Shown here piece after piece: positions 60,298 through 64,000 of a stretch of 64,000 bases of DNA. The translations under genes were made by a program, and so were the position numbers. How positions within the stretch are numbered: the first letter of the stretch is position 1; each line of letters begins with the position of its first letter. Under the pieces are notes generated by a model that had not been told where the DNA came from, made no database searches, and was given only the letters and a program-made list of their open reading frames with translations. Location: positions 4,154,001 to 4,218,000 of the forward strand of contig NZ_JAUSZM010000003.1 of assembly GCF_030817655.1 (NCBI RefSeq). Direction: 5' to 3'. Origin of the DNA: Streptomyces sp. V4I2. GTDB lineage: Bacteria; Actinomycetota; Actinomycetes; Streptomycetales; Streptomycetaceae.

Positions 60298-63200
60298 GTG
60301 GACCATTTCATAAGACAGTTACGCTATCTCGGCCACTGGCACAGATCCGTTTCCGTATTCGTGGGGCTCGTGCTGTTCGTCGGACTGATACCCGACGACG
60401 CGAGCGCCGCCTCCGGGAGTACCCGGATCTCCGATGTGAAGCGCGATCCGTCCGTTCCCGGGCGGGAGTTCAGCAAGAAGCGCCCGAAGGTTCGCGACGA
60501 CGTGGCGGGCGACTTCAGACCGGCGGCCGGCAAGGTCGCGACCGGCACGTTCACGACGCTGGTGACCGACAGCCGTGACAAGTTGCCGCAGCGCGCGTCG
60601 CTGACCACCGACGCAGCGCCGGGCTCGACCGCCCTGCGGACCAGCATGGTGAAAGCCCGTCAGACATCCACCGCGGCATCCACCGCCAGGAAGGGCGTCC
60701 GGGCCCGCGGCCTGACCCCGAAACAGGCGGCCGCAGACGTCGGCACCGCCGTTCAGGTCGAGGTCCAGGACACGGCCGCCGCCCGCAGGGCGGGCGTACA
60801 GGGAGTGCTGTTCACCGCGGCACCCGCGACCGAGAGCACGACTCCCGCCGCATCCGGCTCTGTCGAACTGGAGTTGGATTACAAGACCTTCAAGGACACC
60901 TACGGCGGTGACTGGGGCTCCCGGCTCCACCTCTACCGGCTTCCCGCCTGCGCGCTGACCACGCCCGAGCTGGAGAAGTGCCGTACCCGCACACCGTTGA
61001 CCGGCGCCAACGACCCGGTCGCGAAGACCGTCACCGGCACCGTCGACCTCGCCGCCGCGAACGCCGCGCCCACTGTCCTCGCCGCGACTGCCGCCGCCTC
61101 CGGGCCGGGTGGCAGCCATGAGGCCACCTCGCTGTCGCCGTCCGGTTCCTGGATGGCCGGTTCGTCCTCCGGCGGCTTCTCCTGGGCGTATCCGATCGAG
61201 GCTCCCGAGGTGCCCGGCGGCCCGCAGCCCGAGGTCGAACTCTCGTACTCCTCGCAGGCCGTGGACGGCCGTACCGCCTCCACCAGCGCGCAGTCCTCCT
61301 GGATCGCCGAGGGCTGGGACTACGAACCCGGCTTCATCGAGCGGCGCTACCGCTCCTGCTCGGACGACAAGGCGGCCATCAAGGACGACGCCGGCAAGGA
61401 GCTGAAGCCGAACAACACCGGCGACAGCGGAGACCTGTGCTGGGGCTCGGACCACGTGGTGATGTCGCTGGGCGGCAACACCACCGAACTCGTCAAGAAG
61501 GACGGCACCGACGAGTGGCGTCCCGCCGACGACGACGGCTCCCGCCTCCAGCGCAGGAGCGGCGCCGCCAACGGCTCGAAGGACGGCGAGTACTGGGTCC
61601 TGACCACCACCGACGGCACCCAGTACCACTTCGGCCTGAACAAGCTGCCGGGCGCCCCGGACGGCACGGTCACCAACTCGGCCCTCACCGTGCCCGTGTT
61701 CGGCAACCACCCGACCGAGCCGTGCCACGCCACCGCGTTCCTGGACTCCGACTGCAAGCAGGTCTACCGCTGGAACCTGGACTACGTCGTCGACCCGCTC
61801 GGCGACGCCATGACCCTGTGGTGGACCAAGTGGGCCAACTTCTACGGCCAGAACATGAAGGCCGACCAGCAGGCGTCCTACGACCGCAACGCGCAGCTCT
61901 CGCGCATCGACTACGGCCTGCGTTCCGACAAGCTGTTCGGCGTCCTGCCGGCCGGCCGGGTCGCGTTCACGCTGGCCGAACGGTGCATCGCCGACGCCGC
62001 GTTCGACTGCGCGGAGTCCAAGCGGACCACCGCCAACGCCAAGCGCTGGCCGGACACCCCGCTGGACCAGGAGTGCGCGTCGGGCGCCAAGTGCACCGAC
62101 AAGTACTCACCGACGTTCTGGTCGACCAAGCGCCTGACGAAGATCAGCACCAGTGTGCTCTCCGGCACCGCGCTGAAGCCGGTCGACTCCTGGGCGCTGG
62201 ACCAGTCCTTCCCGGCCACCGGTGACGGCACCTCCCCGGCCCTGTGGCTGGAGTCCATCGCCCGCACCGGGCACGGCGCCGGTGCCACCGCGGCGATGCC
62301 GAAGGTCACCTTCTCCGGCCTGCAGATGGACAACCGCGTCGACAAGGTGGAGGGCCTGCCGCCCTTCTCCCGCTACCGGATCCACGCCATCGACACCGAG
62401 ACCGGCGGCCGTATCGGCGTGACCTACTCGCCGCGCGACTGCCGGGCCCTGGAGCCGAAGCGGATGCCGGCGTCGCCCGAGTCCAACACCATGCGCTGCT
62501 TCCCGCAGTACTGGACGCCCAAGGGCGCTCTCAACCCGGTGAAGGACTGGTTCCACAAGTACGTCGCCACCGAGGTCCGCGAGGAGGACCTGGTCACCGA
62601 CAGCCCCGCCAAGGTGACCTCCTACGAGTTCCTCGGCGGCGCCGGATGGGCGTACGACGACAGCGAGTTCACCGAGAACAAGCACCGCACCTGGTCGCAG
62701 TACCGCGGCTACGAGCGGGTCCGCACCCGCCAGGGCGGCGGAGACGACGTCAAGCAGCTCACCGAGCACCGCTACTTCCGCGGCCTGCACGGCGACAAGC
62801 TGCCCTCCGGCACCCGGTCGTCCACCGTCACCACCAGCGACGGCGCGAACCATGACGACCTGCCGCAGTACCAGGGCCAGTTGCTGGAGCAGATCGCCTA
62901 CGAGTCCGACGGCGGCCCCATCGACTCGGCGACCGTCACCACCCCCTGGGCGGTGAAGACGGCAACCCGAGCCCGTCCCGGAAACACGCCGCTGGAGGCG
63001 TGGATGGCCCGCCCGGAGACCGTTCGCACCCGCGAGCGCGTCAAGGGCGACACCTGGCGCACCTCCACCGAGACCACCAAGTACGACAGCTACGGCCTGC
63101 CGTACGAGGTGGAGGAGAAGACACCCGGCGGCAAGGTCCGCTGCTCCACGGTCGGCTACGCCCGCAACACCACGGCGTACCTGATCGAGCTGGAGTCCCG

Positions 63201-64000
63201 CGAGAGGACGACGCTCGGCGCCTGCGGCACCACCGGCGGCGAGGTCGTCGAGGACACCCGCACGCTGTACGACAACCTGGCCTTCGGCGCCGCCCCCGCC
63301 AAGGGGCTGCCCACCGAGATCCAGGAGATGAACGCCACCGGTGACGGCTACGTCACCATCGACAAGACCGAGTACGACATCCACGGCCGGGAGACCGCGA
63401 CCTGGGACACGGACAACCGCAAGACGTGGATCGAGTACACGCCCAAGACCGTGGCGCGTCCGCTCAAACAGGTCTCCCACGACCCGCTCGAGCACACCGA
63501 GACCACGGTGTTCGACGACGTCCGCGGCATGCCGCTGACCGAGGAGGACGCCAACGGCAAGAAGGCCACGATGGAGTACGACCCGCTGGGCCGTCTCCTG
63601 AAGGTCTGGGAGATCGACCGCGACCCGGCGACCCAGACCCCCACGGCCACGTACGACTACACCGTCCGCCGCGACGGCCCGACGATCGTCACCTCGCGCG
63701 CCCTGAAGGACAACGGCGAGTACGCCGTGTCCTACGAGATCCTCGACGGCCTGCTGCGCGAGCGGCAGACGCAGGACGAGGCGATCGGCGCGGGCCGGAT
63801 CGTCAACGACACCTTCTACGACAGCGCCGGGCGCCAGTGGAAGGAGAACGACGGCTACTACAACGTCGCCGAGCCCGAGGCGAAGCTGCTCCAGGTCGGG
63901 GACAACGACGTCCCGTCCCAGAACCGCATCACTTTCGACGGGATGGGCCAGCCCACCGCGGAGATCACGTACTACCGCGGCACGGAGAAGCTCCGCACGA
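60298..64000 (+). CDS. RHS/YD-repeat secreted protein, 3' end outside the window
   Basis: An open frame of over 1234 codons from GTG at 60298 (GGGGGAGG 7 nt before it) to the window end without a stop. A membrane/signal segment (SVSVFVGLVLFVGLIPDDASA) is followed by a Lys/Arg/Ala-rich region, then the SpvB/TcdB-like N-terminal part of RHS proteins (YPIEAPEVPGGPQPEVELSY, SWIAEGWDYEPGFIERRYRS, YHFGLNKLPGAPDG) and YD-type repeats from about residue 1010 (TEYDIHGRETATWDTDN, MEYDPLGRLLKVWE, FYDSAGRQWKENDG). RHS proteins carry variable C-terminal toxins; that part is not visible. Codons 5-8 include ATA, AGA and TTA, all rare here. Confidence 0.92.
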   Translation, partial: MDHFIRQLRYLGHWHRSVSVFVGLVLFVGLIPDDASAASGSTRISDVKRDPSVPGREFSKKRPKVRDDVAGDFRPAAGKVATGTFTTLVTDSRDKLPQRASLTTDAAPGSTALRTSMVKARQTSTAASTARKGVRARGLTPKQAAADVGTAVQVEVQDTAAARRAGVQGVLFTAAPATESTTPAASGSVELELDYKTFKDTYGGDWGSRLHLYRLPACALTTPELEKCRTRTPLTGANDPVAKTVTGTVDLAAANAAPTVLAATAAASGPGGSHEATSLSPSGSWMAGSSSGGFSWAYPIEAPEVPGGPQPEVELSYSSQAVDGRTASTSAQSSWIAEGWDYEPGFIERRYRSCSDDKAAIKDDAGKELKPNNTGDSGDLCWGSDHVVMSLGGNTTELVKKDGTDEWRPADDDGSRLQRRSGAANGSKDGEYWVLTTTDGTQYHFGLNKLPGAPDGTVTNSALTVPVFGNHPTEPCHATAFLDSDCKQVYRWNLDYVVDPLGDAMTLWWTKWANFYGQNMKADQQASYDRNAQLSRIDYGLRSDKLFGVLPAGRVAFTLAERCIADAAFDCAESKRTTANAKRWPDTPLDQECASGAKCTDKYSPTFWSTKRLTKISTSVLSGTALKPVDSWALDQSFPATGDGTSPALWLESIARTGHGAGATAAMPKVTFSGLQMDNRVDKVEGLPPFSRYRIHAIDTETGGRIGVTYSPRDCRALEPKRMPASPESNTMRCFPQYWTPKGALNPVKDWFHKYVATEVREEDLVTDSPAKVTSYEFLGGAGWAYDDSEFTENKHRTWSQYRGYERVRTRQGGGDDVKQLTEHRYFRGLHGDKLPSGTRSSTVTTSDGANHDDLPQYQGQLLEQIAYESDGGPIDSATVTTPWAVKTATRARPGNTPLEAWMARPETVRTRERVKGDTWRTSTETTKYDSYGLPYEVEEKTPGGKVRCSTVGYARNTTAYLIELESRERTTLGACGTTGGEVVEDTRTLYDNLAFGAAPAKGLPTEIQEMNATGDGYVTIDKTEYDIHGRETATWDTDNRKTWIEYTPKTVARPLKQVSHDPLEHTETTVFDDVRGMPLTEEDANGKKATMEYDPLGRLLKVWEIDRDPATQTPTATYDYTVRRDGPTIVTSRALKDNGEYAVSYEILDGLLRERQTQDEAIGAGRIVNDTFYDSAGRQWKENDGYYNVAEPEAKLLQVGDNDVPSQNRITFDGMGQPTAEITYYRGTEKLRT

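Overview
The window is a piece of a Streptomyces-type actinobacterial chromosome. Coding sequence is very GC-rich with G/C third positions, starts are often GTG, many adjacent genes overlap by 4 nt (ATGA or GTGA), and several families are typical of the genus (BldC-sized regulators, secreted S28 peptidase, DNRLRE/FG-GAP and RHS secreted proteins). A TTA leucine codon sits at the start of the RHS gene. No rRNA, tRNA, CRISPR array or prophage was seen. The left edge is an IS5-family insertion sequence and the right edge cuts an RHS gene.

0-7 kb: transposase with one in-frame nonsense codon; an ABC-2 permease coupled to an unusual hydrolase/ABC-ATPase fusion; a small protein plus a four-helix membrane protein; a hypothetical protein. 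7-14.2 kb: myo-inositol catabolism, with iolC, a Cgl0159-type aldolase-like gene, iolB, iolD and iolA on the minus strand, divergent from an IolE-like isomerase/dehydratase. No inositol dehydrogenase or inositol transporter lies in this block. 14.2-15.5 kb: gene debris (AraC-like and GNAT fragments) around a small intact MerR/BldC-like regulator. 15.5-20 kb: zinc alcohol dehydrogenase, MMPL exporter with divergent TetR regulator and a double operator, and a copper chaperone under a perfect CsoR-type palindrome.

20-25 kb: about 800 bp without a gene, then citrate synthase, RecD2-like helicase and a cupin. 25.2-31.2 kb: a ribose operon, rbsR-rbsA-rbsC/B fusion-rbsK-rbsD, preceded by twin LacI-type operators and closed by a bidirectional terminator. 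31.4-37.1 kb: a duplicated-domain lipoprotein; a three-gene catabolic operon of unknown substrate (Gfo/Idh/MocA oxidoreductase, DUF993 aldolase-like protein, TIM-barrel isomerase) with a divergent LacI regulator. 37.4-44.3 kb: single metabolic and regulatory genes, ending with a divergent EPSP synthase that carries Ala where the glyphosate-sensitive class has Gly96.

44.3-56.2 kb: mostly envelope and secreted functions: peptidoglycan amidase, GH3 N-acetylhexosaminidase, lipoprotein, S28 tripeptidyl peptidase, small secreted protein, single-chain ABC exporter, phytase-esterase-like protein and a beta-lactamase-fold serine hydrolase. 56.3-64 kb: a decayed toxin-antitoxin-like fragment, an octanucleotide repeat, and a divergent pair of very large secreted proteins (DNRLRE/FG-GAP, 1065 aa; RHS/YD-repeat, over 1234 aa and running out of the window). 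This divergent pair, with its inverted repeat and early TTA codon, and the DUF993 operon are the best candidates for poorly described systems.
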